Shown here in pieces: positions 18,713 to 26,539 of a DNA stretch of 64,000 bases. Source of the stretch: Chloroflexi bacterium TSY (GTDB lineage: Bacteria > Chloroflexota > Anaerolineae > Caldilineales > Caldilineaceae). A program made the translations under genes and the position numbers. The stretch is from contig JAHBNG010000053.1 in the NCBI GenBank assembly GCA_019217005.1, positions 1 through 64,000 of the forward strand. The letters run 5' to 3'. Within the stretch, counting starts at the first letter, position 1, and every line of letters begins with the position of its first letter. The notes under the pieces are model-generated. The model searched no databases and was not told the DNA's origin. It saw only the letters and a program-made list of their open reading frames with translations.

Positions 18713-18867
18713 GGGGTGGTTCAGAATTAGGTTTACACTTTTGATACATAGACAAAAATCTATATGAGGTCATTTTCTGCCTGAGCATGGCTCAAATTAG
18801 AAAATATAAACATCTTTTCTCTTTGCAAAAATGTAAACCTAATTGTCCGCCTAAAATGAACCACCCC
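18713..18867 (+). mobile_element. MITE, 155 bp, copy 3
   Basis: GGGGTGGTTCAGAATTAGG at the left, AAAATGAACCACCCC at the right, exact 8-bp duplication CGGTATAG at 18705-18712 and 18868-18875. Same internal subtype as the copy in the peptidase gene. Confidence 0.96.
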
Positions 18868-18900
18868 CGGTATAGCGTCCAATTCTTACTTATTCTCATG

Positions 18901-19282
18901 CTCAGTAGATCCAAATTTCAGGTTTTGAGAGAGAATTCTGGCTAAACAGTTGACATAAATACAAATTTGCCGGTCGATATCTAGTTTTTGCGTTAGATTT
19001 GGGGGTGGTTCAGAATTAGGTTTACACTTTTGATACATAGATAAAAATCTATATGAGGTCATTTTCTGCCTGAGCATGGCTCAAAGTAGAAAATATAAAC
19101 ATCTTTTCTCTTTGCAAAAATGTAAACCTAATTGTCCGCCTAAAATGAACCACCCCTAGATTTTGGCGATTTTCAGATATGAAATAGGTTGTTTTCTGTA
19201 ACCGAAATCTGAATAAATGACTCCAAAATCCCTGCAATCTCGACTGAAAATCGCCAAAAACGCCAAATTTGGATCTACTGAG
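18901..19282. mobile_element. Possible older element with 18-bp inverted ends, host of a MITE
   Basis: CTCAGTAGATCCAAATTT at 18901-18918 is the exact reverse complement of 19265-19282. Without the MITE and one 8-bp duplication the unit is about 219 bp. No clear target duplication is visible, so it may be a degraded miniature element or a chance hairpin. Confidence 0.4.
19002..19156 (+). mobile_element. MITE, 155 bp, copy 4
   Basis: Same ends as copy 1 and the same internal subtype. The flanks are TAGATTTG (18994-19001) and TAGATTTT (19157-19164), 7 of 8 identical, so one base has changed since insertion. Confidence 0.93.
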
Positions 19283-19373
19283 TCTGCTTAATTTGGCCGA
19301 TAGAACCGCTTTGGTCTTCAACTTTATTGATCAATCGCCAATTCCAATCAAATAGAGTCGAGATTCAAACTTA

Positions 19374-19382
19374 TGCTATAAT
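19374..19382 (+). promoter_or_regulatory. Extended -10 promoter of the Uma2 gene
   Basis: TGCTATAAT at 19374-19382 is an exact extended -10 (TG, N, TATAAT); no good -35 is present, as allowed for this type. Transcription would start near 19389, 36 bases before the ATG, with AAAGGAAAG as ribosome site. Confidence 0.55.
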
Positions 19383-19424
19383 TGACCATCAGAAATATTC
19401 GCGGTTTTAAAAAGGAAAGCTGAT

Positions 19425-19913
19425 ATGCGTGAAGCAACCTCCTTGATTGAAGAAGAACAGGAATTTGACGATCTGGGTTCGTTTAACCATTCACTGGTCC
19501 AGGCCAATCTTGCATATGTCTTGAAAGCCCATACAGAGTTTTCGCCGCTCAATGAGCTAAGCTTAGACACGAGTGGGCTTGACAAATTACTGTTTCCAGC
19601 GATCAAAGACGAACTCATTGCAGATGTTTGTCTCTATCCCAAAAGTGCCGTTGTCGATCTAGATATATTAGTGATGGAAGAGATGCCTCTGCTCGTCATC
19701 GAGGTGATTTCTCCACGACAAGGAACACGAAGTATCATCGAAAAATTCCAGGCATATTTTGCGCTTGGCATTCCATCTTGTTGGCTCGTCGATCCAGCCA
19801 CATCAATTGTGCGCATTTATCATCCTAACTCCGAGCCACGGACCTTTTCTTCAGGCTTTGCAGTCGATGAGGTGGTTGGTATTCGCGTTCCGATTGCCGA
19901 AATATTTGGGTAA
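19425..19913 (+). CDS. Uma2 family PD-(D/E)XK nuclease-like protein (DUF820)
   Basis: 162 residues, somewhat shorter than the usual 180-200. The family core is present: D67 in LIADVCLYPKS, E93 in LLVIEVISP, and IIEKFQAYFALGIPSCWLVD with the helix that follows the active site. The loop before the first strand is short. Uma2 proteins occur in large numbers in cyanobacteria and Chloroflexota; their biological role is unknown although the fold is that of restriction-type endonucleases. The gene has its own extended -10 promoter and good ribosome site and stands next to a pair of MITEs. Convergent with the DinB-SnoaL gene, with 23 bases between the stops. Confidence 0.82.
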   Translation: MREATSLIEEEQEFDDLGSFNHSLVQANLAYVLKAHTEFSPLNELSLDTSGLDKLLFPAIKDELIADVCLYPKSAVVDLDILVMEEMPLLVIEVISPRQGTRSIIEKFQAYFALGIPSCWLVDPATSIVRIYHPNSEPRTFSSGFAVDEVVGIRVPIAEIFG

Positions 19914-19936
19914 AACAATCTCGTCCCTGTTGTTTG

Positions 19937-20911
19937 CTATTCGATCTCATCAAAAAACTCAGGCGGCTTTGACCCAACAAACTTCAATACCTTTTCCACG
20001 TCGTATCCCGCCTGCTCTAGGAAATCCAATAGGTCGATTATGACCCAGTTATCGACTAGCTTTAATCCCTCTGGCCTTTCTTCTGCTCGCCAAAAGTCCA
20101 TATATTTGATTTGCATGGATTTTCCGGTTGCGGGAATGCCCAAATAGTCACCATTGTGTGTGACTTGTTGAAACCCTTTGGCCGCCACAAAGTCACCCTC
20201 CGCAATGCGAATCTCATCGGTGGCTTTTTTGTCGGGAAAAGCATGCAGAAAGGGCTTTTGGTGCTCTTCCTGAAATGCTTTGAGGCTTGGTTTTGTGCCA
20301 ATGCCGGCAGGGCCATACCAGTGCATATCGTCGCTCCAAAATGCTTCCATCCCTTCAATCACATGATCATTAAGACCGTTGATCATGTGATCAACCAGAT
20401 CTTTGGCTGCATTGGGCGTGTACATTGCCTCTTCCGGAATATCGCCAACGAACGGCAGCAAATCTGTATGCCCCAATAGCTGGCGCACCGCCTGACACTC
20501 TCCTAAGTGATACCAGTAATGCCACGTTTGGCGTATCAGAAAGGTGCCGATATTTTCGCGGGCCGATTTGCCGCGGAAATGGAGAAATGTCCCCATGTCA
20601 TCTTCAGTAAGCGTCTCTAAATAGCGGTCGGATGCTTTGGCAATGGCGTGAAAGTCGGCCATCATCTCGTCCATCGTCGGTGTAGAGGTGGGCTTGCCAA
20701 AGGCACACGCCTTCACTGCTTCGGAAATGGTCTCATTTTGGGCCATGATAACCCACGCAAATTGATCAAACGCAGCCAGATGCCCAACCATCCAGCTGAT
20801 CGAATTGATTGGCTCAAAACGTTTGATGGCTTCCTCTGCTGTAACGCCTTCGATTCCGGCCAACCATTGACTTCGAGCGTTGTGAAATTGTTCAACTAAT
20901 TTATGTGGCAT
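19937..20911 (-). CDS. DinB-like / SnoaL-like two-domain protein
   Basis: 324 residues. Residues 1-155 resemble a DinB/DUF664 four-helix bundle: a histidine in SWMVGHLAAFDQFAW and another in IRQTWHYWYHLGECQAVRQL fit the family's metal-binding triad. Residues about 165-310 resemble a SnoaL-like cyclase/NTF2 fold (MINGLNDHVIEGMEAFWSDD, MHWYGPAGIGTK, VTHNGDYLGIPATGK). DinB-like proteins include thiol-dependent S-transferases; SnoaL-like domains include ester cyclases and hydratases. The fusion is seen directly; the combined activity is unknown. Upstream lies a palindromic repeat copy. Single gene, no partner evident. Confidence 0.7.
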   Translation of the reverse strand: MPHKLVEQFHNARSQWLAGIEGVTAEEAIKRFEPINSISWMVGHLAAFDQFAWVIMAQNETISEAVKACAFGKPTSTPTMDEMMADFHAIAKASDRYLETLTEDDMGTFLHFRGKSARENIGTFLIRQTWHYWYHLGECQAVRQLLGHTDLLPFVGDIPEEAMYTPNAAKDLVDHMINGLNDHVIEGMEAFWSDDMHWYGPAGIGTKPSLKAFQEEHQKPFLHAFPDKKATDEIRIAEGDFVAAKGFQQVTHNGDYLGIPATGKSMQIKYMDFWRAEERPEGLKLVDNWVIIDLLDFLEQAGYDVEKVLKFVGSKPPEFFDEIE

Positions 20912-20970
20912 AAAGTATTCTAGCTCATCCTTTCTACAAAGTCGCTTGTCGCCATGAAAGACCTCATTAA

Positions 20971-21054
20971 GTGCTTATCCGAAAAGTTCTGTGACGATCT
21001 ATTCTCGCTCGAGAAACTGATCGGACTCACAACCACTTTTCGGATAGGTACTAA
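20971..21054 (+). repeat. 80-bp palindromic repeat, copy 4
   Basis: Near-consensus: GTGCTTATCCGAAAAGTTCT at the left, CGCTCGAGAAAC centre, AACCACTTTTCGGATAGGT at the right. Located upstream of the DinB-SnoaL gene, between it and the HD gene. Confidence 0.85.
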
Positions 21055-21123
21055 GTAACCATTCTCGTCGAAACAATCGATTTGGGTTTGTGTGAGCTTT
21101 GACACAAAGTATTTCCCTTATAT

Positions 21124-21738
21124 TTACCAACTACTCTCAAATCGAGGCGGTTGACTAAAAATGCGACGTACCATCGGTTCGAAAAATTCAATGGACAAGG
21201 ATTCAAAGTCAGGATCGAAACAGTTCTGATCATACATTTCGCAGAACGTGACACAATCATCATACCAAGGATGATCCTTGAACCGATCGCGCGCGTTCGG
21301 GTCGCCACCGACAAAGTGAGCATAGTAGATCATTTGGAACAATCCATGATGCTTGATGATCCAGCAGGTCTTTTCTGATATGTATGGACGCAGAATCGCA
21401 GCCACCATTTCGCCGTGGGTATAAGGCGCCAATTCATCACCGATATCGTGAAGTAGGGCGGCTACAATCATCTCTTCGTCTTCACCATTCTGATATGCAT
21501 GGGTGGCAGATTGCAGCGAATGCTCATAGCGAGAGACTTTGTATCCGCTCAATGAATATTTGAGCTTATCCAACGCATTCAGTAATCGGTCCGGCAGTGA
21601 TTCATTGAACTTTTCTTCCAGTCGGTCAAGAAGCTCATAGTCCTCCTTGGTGCCGTCCGCCATGTGGATGAAACCAACCGTCTCATTTGGGTTTCCTTGA
21701 ACCGTTGCTGTATTCATGATCGTTCGTTCTCCAGACAT
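21124..21738 (-). CDS. HD-domain protein (PhnZ/TmpB-like oxygenase or phosphohydrolase)
   Basis: 204 residues. An HD fold is marked by YEHSLQ (H73), LLHDIGDE (H97, D98), YTHGE (H108) and the pair in IIKHHGLFQ (H130, H131), giving a complete metal-binding set. The C-terminal block FEPMVRRIFSQPP is typical of a group of ~190-residue HD proteins related to PhnZ/TmpB. In PhnZ the HD site binds two irons and oxidatively cleaves C-P bonds; other HD proteins are phosphohydrolases, so the reaction is not settled. No phosphonate gene lies nearby. Two starts are possible, 21738 and 21717 (MNTATVQ); the longer is used. Confidence 0.78.
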   Translation of the reverse strand: MSGERTIMNTATVQGNPNETVGFIHMADGTKEDYELLDRLEEKFNESLPDRLLNALDKLKYSLSGYKVSRYEHSLQSATHAYQNGEDEEMIVAALLHDIGDELAPYTHGEMVAAILRPYISEKTCWIIKHHGLFQMIYYAHFVGGDPNARDRFKDHPWYDDCVTFCEMYDQNCFDPDFESLSIEFFEPMVRRIFSQPPRFESSW

Positions 21739-21920
21739 AAAATTGGTGACTCTCTAAAACATACTAAAATTCACTCTGACAACTTTTAAAGTACTATTGT
21801 TCGGATAAATGGAAGAGAGATGTCAGGCAACGAATATGCCAACTGTTCTATAATGAATGTAACACATGCTTGTTTTGTTGCCAAAGGATAGTTGGTTTTG
21901 ATATATTGAAAGGAAGACAG

Positions 21921-22412
21921 ATGAATTCACAAGAAAAAACAATGATCGATCAGCTGTTTCAACAATTGCGTGGAATGGAAAACAATTCTCCCCCAATCGA
22001 CGCAGAGGCCAACAGACGGATCGAAAACCATCTTCGTCAACACCCCACCGCATCTTACTACATGACCCAATTGCTACTCCTGCAAAAGGAGTCGTTGGCC
22101 AATGCCAAACGCGAACTCGAACAGTTGCGCTCTGAAAACCCCTACGAGAGAGAGCCCGTCCAAAGAGATTCTTGGATAGGCCAAGAAGGGCAGGGCTTTC
22201 TTGCCGGTGCAGCCCAGGCGGCACTGGGGATTGGTGGCGGGTTACTCCTGGCTGAATTTATTGGCGACCTACTCGGCTCTACATTTGGTGACCACGGTTA
22301 CTACCACGAAGATGGGCTCACTGATCTACAACAGGCGCAGTATGCCGATACCTCCACGGAAGACGACGATTCATTTAGCCTATTTGACAGCGATTGGGGA
22401 GACTTCATTTAA
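21921..22412 (+). CDS. DUF2076 family protein
   Basis: 163 residues from the ATG at 21921, with AAAGGAAGACAG as ribosome site; a longer frame starting at 21870 lacks support. The N-terminus (SQEKTMIDQLFQQLRGMENN to YYMTQLLLLQKESLANAKRE) matches DUF2076, a family of small proteins often described as periplasmic ligand-sensor-like without firm evidence. A Gly/Ala segment at about 95-120 (GFLAGAAQAALGIGGGLLLA) could form a membrane helix. The C-terminus is rich in Asp, Ser and Tyr. The stop is close to that of a convergent DUF2891 remnant. Function unknown. Confidence 0.72.
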   Translation: MNSQEKTMIDQLFQQLRGMENNSPPIDAEANRRIENHLRQHPTASYYMTQLLLLQKESLANAKRELEQLRSENPYEREPVQRDSWIGQEGQGFLAGAAQAALGIGGGLLLAEFIGDLLGSTFGDHGYYHEDGLTDLQQAQYADTSTEDDDSFSLFDSDWGDFI

Positions 22413-22415
22413 GCA

Positions 22416-22634
22416 CTAATTGATTTGGAAATCAGACAAACCGCGTTGGGTCAATAGGTAACTGTGCACTGCCGAATGCCAATCAAAGCAACCAAAGAAG
22501 ATCGGATGTAACTCGCGGGGTGACGCAACGTCCTCATGGCTAGTCAATGTATGTAAAATGCCATTCGGAAACTCTCGTTCCAGCATTGTTATTGTAACTG
22601 GGATAAATCGCTCAACAAGCGCCTGCATTTCCAT
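22416..22634 (-). pseudogene. DUF2891 family protein, N-terminal remnant
   Basis: From the ATG at 22634 about 60 residues match the N-terminus of DUF2891 proteins (TMLEREFPNGILHTL, then RELHPIFFGCFDWHSAVHSY). The family is normally about 330-350 residues, probably an alpha-toroid enzyme-like fold; here the frame leaves the family sequence after SAVHSYLL and stops at 22416. Most of the gene is missing, so it is a deletion remnant. No function is expected. Confidence 0.65.
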
Positions 22635-22741
22635 TCAACCAGTCCGATCATTCTTTATGCGAGTCCAATCAAAGCGGCTTTATCTTGGTTGCCAACTCCG
22701 AACGAATCTCGTTCAATTTATTGGTCACTTGATTGCTCACA

Positions 22742-23746
22742 TCAGGAAGTCTTCACGTAATATCGCCATGGAGCAGGATAGCCCTCGATGGTCATTGTTG
22801 GGTCATCGGGATCGAGAAACTCTTGTAAGCTATCGATATCGGCCCAAGCAGTGCGACGTTGCTCGTTCACAGAGAGAGGTTGAGCGAAGAAACAATCAAT
22901 CTTGGCAAATCCAGCTCGGACGATCCAGTGCTCCAAGCATGACTGAGTCGGTAGGAACCAGATCCCTCGTGCGTTGGCATATCGTCGTTTTGGTGTCAAT
23001 GCAACCGGCAAATCACCCGGAATTCCCTGACAATCAATAATGATTTCACCGCCAGGCGCCAGCGCCTGGCGCATCTTACGCAGCAGACCCACTGGATCTG
23101 TATGATGATAGAGAATGCCGAGACTAAAGATGGTGTCAAAGAACTTGGGGAAGAGATCAATGTGCTCCACACCAAGCAATTCGAAGGTTAAGGAATCCTG
23201 TTGTACCAAATTCTGGATGAGTTGAAAGTTCCAAAAATGTTTGGCAACTGGTTCAAAACCCACAACACATTTGGGCCGTTGATGCGCCATGCGGAACATG
23301 AAGTAGCCATTATGACAACCAATATCGGCGACACGTCGTCCCGTTAATGGTTCAATGTAGGGTAGAATGCGCGCCCATTTCCAATCTGACCGCCATTCGG
23401 CGTCAATTTGGGTGCCAAAAAGCTCAAACGGGCCCTTTTTCCACGGGCAAAACACCTGAAGCGTCTGCTGAAATCGTTCTCCTTCTTCCACTGTTAATTC
23501 ATGACCGCACCCCACCTTAACCACCGCTCCAGAAAAATCAAAATAACCGCATGATATGTCCCGAACATTCTCAACAGCCACACGATATCGCTCGACATTT
23601 GGTTCAAATAGATGGGGTCGACGCTGATGACGGATGGCACGAATCGCACTCACGTTTGTCTTTGCACTGAACATATCTAAATAGTCGGGTGCAACATAAC
23701 CGATTTGATCTCGAAATTGGACATCGTCACAAATGTATTCTGCCAT
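22742..23746 (-). CDS. cmoB: CmoB-like tRNA wobble-uridine carboxymethyltransferase
   Basis: 334 residues, the usual CmoB length. Seen: CPWKKGPFELFGTQIDAEWR (the W-RKGPF and IDxEWRSDWKW blocks), SAM motif I in RVADIGCHNGYFMFRM, FSLGILYHHTDPVGLLRKM and the C-terminal RTAWADIDSLQEFLDP. CmoB transfers a carboxymethyl group from carboxy-SAM to 5-hydroxyuridine 34 of tRNA, widening wobble decoding; CmoA makes the carboxy-SAM. No cmoA is in the window. A second tRNA methyltransferase gene (TrmN6-like) lies just upstream on the same strand. The gene is best known from gammaproteobacteria, so transfer is possible. A 5-methylating relative cannot be excluded. Confidence 0.85.
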   Translation of the reverse strand: MAEYICDDVQFRDQIGYVAPDYLDMFSAKTNVSAIRAIRHQRRPHLFEPNVERYRVAVENVRDISCGYFDFSGAVVKVGCGHELTVEEGERFQQTLQVFCPWKKGPFELFGTQIDAEWRSDWKWARILPYIEPLTGRRVADIGCHNGYFMFRMAHQRPKCVVGFEPVAKHFWNFQLIQNLVQQDSLTFELLGVEHIDLFPKFFDTIFSLGILYHHTDPVGLLRKMRQALAPGGEIIIDCQGIPGDLPVALTPKRRYANARGIWFLPTQSCLEHWIVRAGFAKIDCFFAQPLSVNEQRRTAWADIDSLQEFLDPDDPTMTIEGYPAPWRYYVKTS

Positions 23747-23770
23747 ATGATTACGATCCTTGTCTCATCT

Positions 23771-23854
23771 AAGTACTTATCCGAAAAGTTCTGTGACGAT
23801 GCATTCTCACTCGAGAAGCTAGTCGGACTCACAACCACTCTGCGGATAGGTTCT
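23771..23854 (+). repeat. 80-bp palindromic repeat, copy 5
   Basis: CTTATCCGAAAAGTTCTGTG at the left, TCACTCGAGAAGC centre, CCACTCTGCGGATAGGTTCT at the right, with two changes in the right arm. Lies between the TrmN6-like and CmoB-like genes. Confidence 0.85.
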
Positions 23855-23860
23855 AAGACA

Positions 23861-23930
23861 ATTGTACAAACCTCCGTTTTCGCCAGAAACCAAATCATTT
23901 GTCTACACAAATTTGTCTGATGAGTGCAAT
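23861..23930 (+). repeat. Interspersed repeat (ACAAACCTCCGTTTTC type), copy 2
   Basis: ATTGTACAAACCTCCGTTTT at the left and ACACAAATTTGTCTGATGAG at the right match the copy at 12617-12680; the centre differs. It adjoins the 80-bp repeat upstream of cmoB. Confidence 0.55.
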
Positions 23931-23947
23931 ACACCTGTCAAGGGCTC

Positions 23948-24748
23948 CTAATACTTCACATAGAAATCGCGGATCAGGTCAATAAATTCGGGCGTATAAA
24001 CATGCCTGGCAAGCTCAAGCGCTATGGTTGTTTCATGACAGGGTGGCGGCTCTACAAAGGAGAACCTCTTTTCTAGCTCCACCAGCAAGCGTTTGACTGG
24101 ACTTTCTGGAGTTGGCTGAACATAGAGCTTCCGGCGACAGTAGAGGCCGTGTTCTTGAGTTTGCTTAAGCACTGCCTGCATTTGTTCATAGGGATAGATT
24201 AAGGCCAGCCTTCCGCCAACTTTCAGCAACCGGTCAGCAGCAGAGAGAAGTTCAGTTGGTTCTAATTGGTTGCTGTGCCGCGCGGTATTTCTCGATGCCT
24301 GTCGCGATTGATACGAATTTGCAAAGTAGGGGGGATTGGAAACGATCAGATCGTACCGTCGTTGGCACATATTCGTGTAAGCTTGCATCGATAAGTGATG
24401 AACATCAATCTGCTCTGCCCAAGGGGACCGTTCGACATTTTCACATGCTTGTTCGTAAGCGGCTTCGTCGATTTCGATAGCATCAATCCGACGCGAAGAA
24501 CCCGTTCTGGCAGCTGAGTCACTTGAGTTGCCTCTTGCAACCAGTAAAGAATCTGCGCAATTATATTGGGCAACCCGTTGTGCCAACATCAAGGCAATCA
24601 ACCCAGTGCCGGTCCCTATATCCAAAATTTGATGGGCATGAGCAAGCGAAACCCACGCGCCGAGCAATACGCCATCCGTCCCAACTTTCATGGCACAACG
24701 GTCTTGGTAGATGACGAACTGTTTAAAACGGAAGTAGGGATTAGGCAT
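23948..24748 (-). CDS. TrmN6-like tRNA1(Val) (adenine-37-N6)-methyltransferase
   Basis: 266 residues. Rossmann SAM site ILDIGTGTGLIALMLAQRV near 41-59, the acidic IEIDEAAYEQACENV, and the adenine-amino methyltransferase motif NPPY at 138-141. The N-terminus FRFKQFVIYQDRCAMKVGTD, continuing GVLLGAWV, is characteristic of the TrmN6/YfiC family, which methylates N6 of A37 in tRNA-Val. It is slightly longer than E. coli TrmN6 because of an insertion around residues 62-88 (CADSLLVARGNSSDSAARTG). Together with the CmoB-like gene it forms a minus-strand pair of tRNA-modification genes, separated by two repeats. HemK-like protein methylation is the alternative but less likely. Confidence 0.82.
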   Translation of the reverse strand: MPNPYFRFKQFVIYQDRCAMKVGTDGVLLGAWVSLAHAHQILDIGTGTGLIALMLAQRVAQYNCADSLLVARGNSSDSAARTGSSRRIDAIEIDEAAYEQACENVERSPWAEQIDVHHLSMQAYTNMCQRRYDLIVSNPPYFANSYQSRQASRNTARHSNQLEPTELLSAADRLLKVGGRLALIYPYEQMQAVLKQTQEHGLYCRRKLYVQPTPESPVKRLLVELEKRFSFVEPPPCHETTIALELARHVYTPEFIDLIRDFYVKY

Positions 24749-24752
24749 CGTT

Positions 24753-24796
24753 ATTACGCCACAGATCGTGAAGAATTACGCCACAGATCGTGAAGA
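24753..24796. repeat. 22-bp perfect tandem duplication
   Basis: The unit ATTACGCCACAGATCGTGAA plus GA occurs twice in direct succession, immediately upstream of the TrmN6-like start at 24748. It probably arose by replication slippage and doubles part of the gene's leader. Confidence 0.85.
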
Positions 24797-25006
24797 CACG
24801 CCCTCCTCGTGGATAACAAAGAGTACCATCCATGACGCCAGTATGCCAAACCCGGTCACCGTTTGTCTAATGTTACACCAACCATTACCGAATCAGTTAA
24901 TGAATCGGTAATGGCGGGATGCGATATTGTCTCCGCAGATAGTAGGCGCTTGCTGCCATCTATGCCGGCGAAGAGTATAAATTCAAAAGACCGAGTTCAT
25001 TCACTT

Positions 25007-26539
25007 ATGTCATCTATTCATACCTATCATATTTTAGACATCTCATTCTCGAATCATTCCGACCAATATGGCGTTGAGGTCATCCAGTCACCTTGCGGGC
25101 AAGCTGAAGGCGAATTCGTGATGCCACTGTCTGCAGACGAAGTCGCCGACTGGCAGATGGGTTATCTTGCGGCGGATCAATTGCAACATGTTGGGGAACG
25201 GCTCTTCAACAGCCTCTTCAGCGGACAAGTGGGTGAATGTCTGCGCGGCAGTTTGGCTCAGATCGGCAACGATGATGGACTGCGTCTGAACCTGCGTCTA
25301 CACCAGACACCAGAGCTGATGGCGCTTCCTTGGGAGCTATTATACGATACCCTCCACCAACGCTTTTTAGCGCTCTCTGAACAAACACCCATCAATCGTT
25401 ATCTGGCTCTCCCTTTGGCCCAGGAAGAACTTGCCGCCAAGCCACCCTTGCATATCCTGGCCGTGCTCTCCGCCCCGGTTGAGGACGAACCAACACTCGA
25501 CGTCGAGGAAGAGTGGCATCGGCTTCAAACAGCACTTGCGCCTTTAACAGAACGCGGTCTGGTCAGTTTAGAACGAGTCGAAAAGGCCACATGGTCCAAT
25601 CTGCAGCGCTATCTCAGCCAAACACCGGTGCACATCCTGCATTTTGTTGGACATGGCTTCTATAACGACATGGATGAGAATGGCGGGCTGATCTTCGAGG
25701 ATGAGGATGGCAATATCCAACAGGTCTCGGCGCAGCAACTGGCCCATCTACTACACAATCACGATCCCCTCCGGCTGGCTGTTCTCAATGCCTGCGAGGG
25801 CGCAGTGGCTTCGGCCCAAAATCTTTTTGCCGGCGTAGCCCAGTCCCTCGTACAACAGGGTCTGCCAGCCGTTATTGCCATGCAGCGCGAGATCACCCAC
25901 CAGGCCGCCATCACGCTGGAAAAGGCATTCTATGCCGCCATCGCCGCTGGGTATCCGGTCGATGCCGGCCTTACGCAAGCACGTCTGGCAATCTATGGAG
26001 AGAATGAAACAGAGTGGGCGACACCAGCCCTCTTCATGCGCGCGCAAGATGGCAAGTTGTTTGAACTGACCAAAACTGACGATAAAACAGCCTCCAGCGA
26101 GCATCTGCTACAGCCCGTCCCGACTCGTCTCCCCATGGTTGAAAATGTGGTGGGGCGTACAAAGGAGGTAGCGCATTATCTCGAACAGTTAGAATCGGAA
26201 AATTTCACTGTTATTTCTGGCATGCCGGGCGTGGGGAAGACCACGGTGGCTGCTCTCATTGCCCAAAAGATGGCTGTGCACAGGCCAGTCTTCTGGCACT
26301 CTTTTATTGAGGGTCAACAGATCGATGCGCTCATCTGGGAATTGGCGGAATTTCTTGCTTTACATGGTCAGGAAGAGCTTTGGCACATTCTGAAAAATCA
26401 GAGCAACCGCTCCGACAATCCACCGCCTCCAGAGGTCCTCTTCGATAACCTGCTTCAGCTGCTGGCCAACCAACGCTGCCTCATCTGTTTGGACGATTTC
26501 CAACACGTATCTGCATTTTTGACCTCCTCATTCACTTGA
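25007..26539 (+). CDS. CHAT-protease/NTPase (STAND-type) protein, truncated
   Basis: 510 residues from the ATG at 25007 (MSSIHTYHILD); an in-frame TTG at 24863 would add 48 unremarkable residues. Residues about 60-350 form a CHAT (caspase-like) domain with catalytic His in LHFVGHGFYND (H216) and Cys in VLNACEGA (C263). A P-loop NTPase follows: Walker A SGMPGVGKTTVA (K411) and Walker B RCLICLDDFQ (D496). The frame then leaves the family at HVSAFLTSSFT, so the rest of the NTPase and the expected C-terminal repeat sensor are missing. Such CHAT-STAND proteins are candidate signalling or immunity effectors; here the switch is broken while the protease domain is whole. Activity is uncertain. Confidence 0.8.
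   Translation: MSSIHTYHILDISFSNHSDQYGVEVIQSPCGQAEGEFVMPLSADEVADWQMGYLAADQLQHVGERLFNSLFSGQVGECLRGSLAQIGNDDGLRLNLRLHQTPELMALPWELLYDTLHQRFLALSEQTPINRYLALPLAQEELAAKPPLHILAVLSAPVEDEPTLDVEEEWHRLQTALAPLTERGLVSLERVEKATWSNLQRYLSQTPVHILHFVGHGFYNDMDENGGLIFEDEDGNIQQVSAQQLAHLLHNHDPLRLAVLNACEGAVASAQNLFAGVAQSLVQQGLPAVIAMQREITHQAAITLEKAFYAAIAAGYPVDAGLTQARLAIYGENETEWATPALFMRAQDGKLFELTKTDDKTASSEHLLQPVPTRLPMVENVVGRTKEVAHYLEQLESENFTVISGMPGVGKTTVAALIAQKMAVHRPVFWHSFIEGQQIDALIWELAEFLALHGQEELWHILKNQSNRSDNPPPPEVLFDNLLQLLANQRCLICLDDFQHVSAFLTSSFT

Larger units (their letters stand above)
18617..19424. other. Gene-free region with two MITEs and an inverted-repeat element
   Basis: 808 bases between divergent genes. It contains MITE copies at 18713 and 19002, an 18-bp inverted repeat pair at 18901-18918 and 19265-19282 enclosing the second MITE, and the extended -10 promoter of the Uma2 gene. 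Confidence 0.8.

Noticed and set aside
19049..19321. Short open frames inside MITE copies (e.g. those ending FLQREKMFIFS)
   Set aside because: The same peptide appears wherever the MITE occurs, without start signals; MITE DNA is non-coding.
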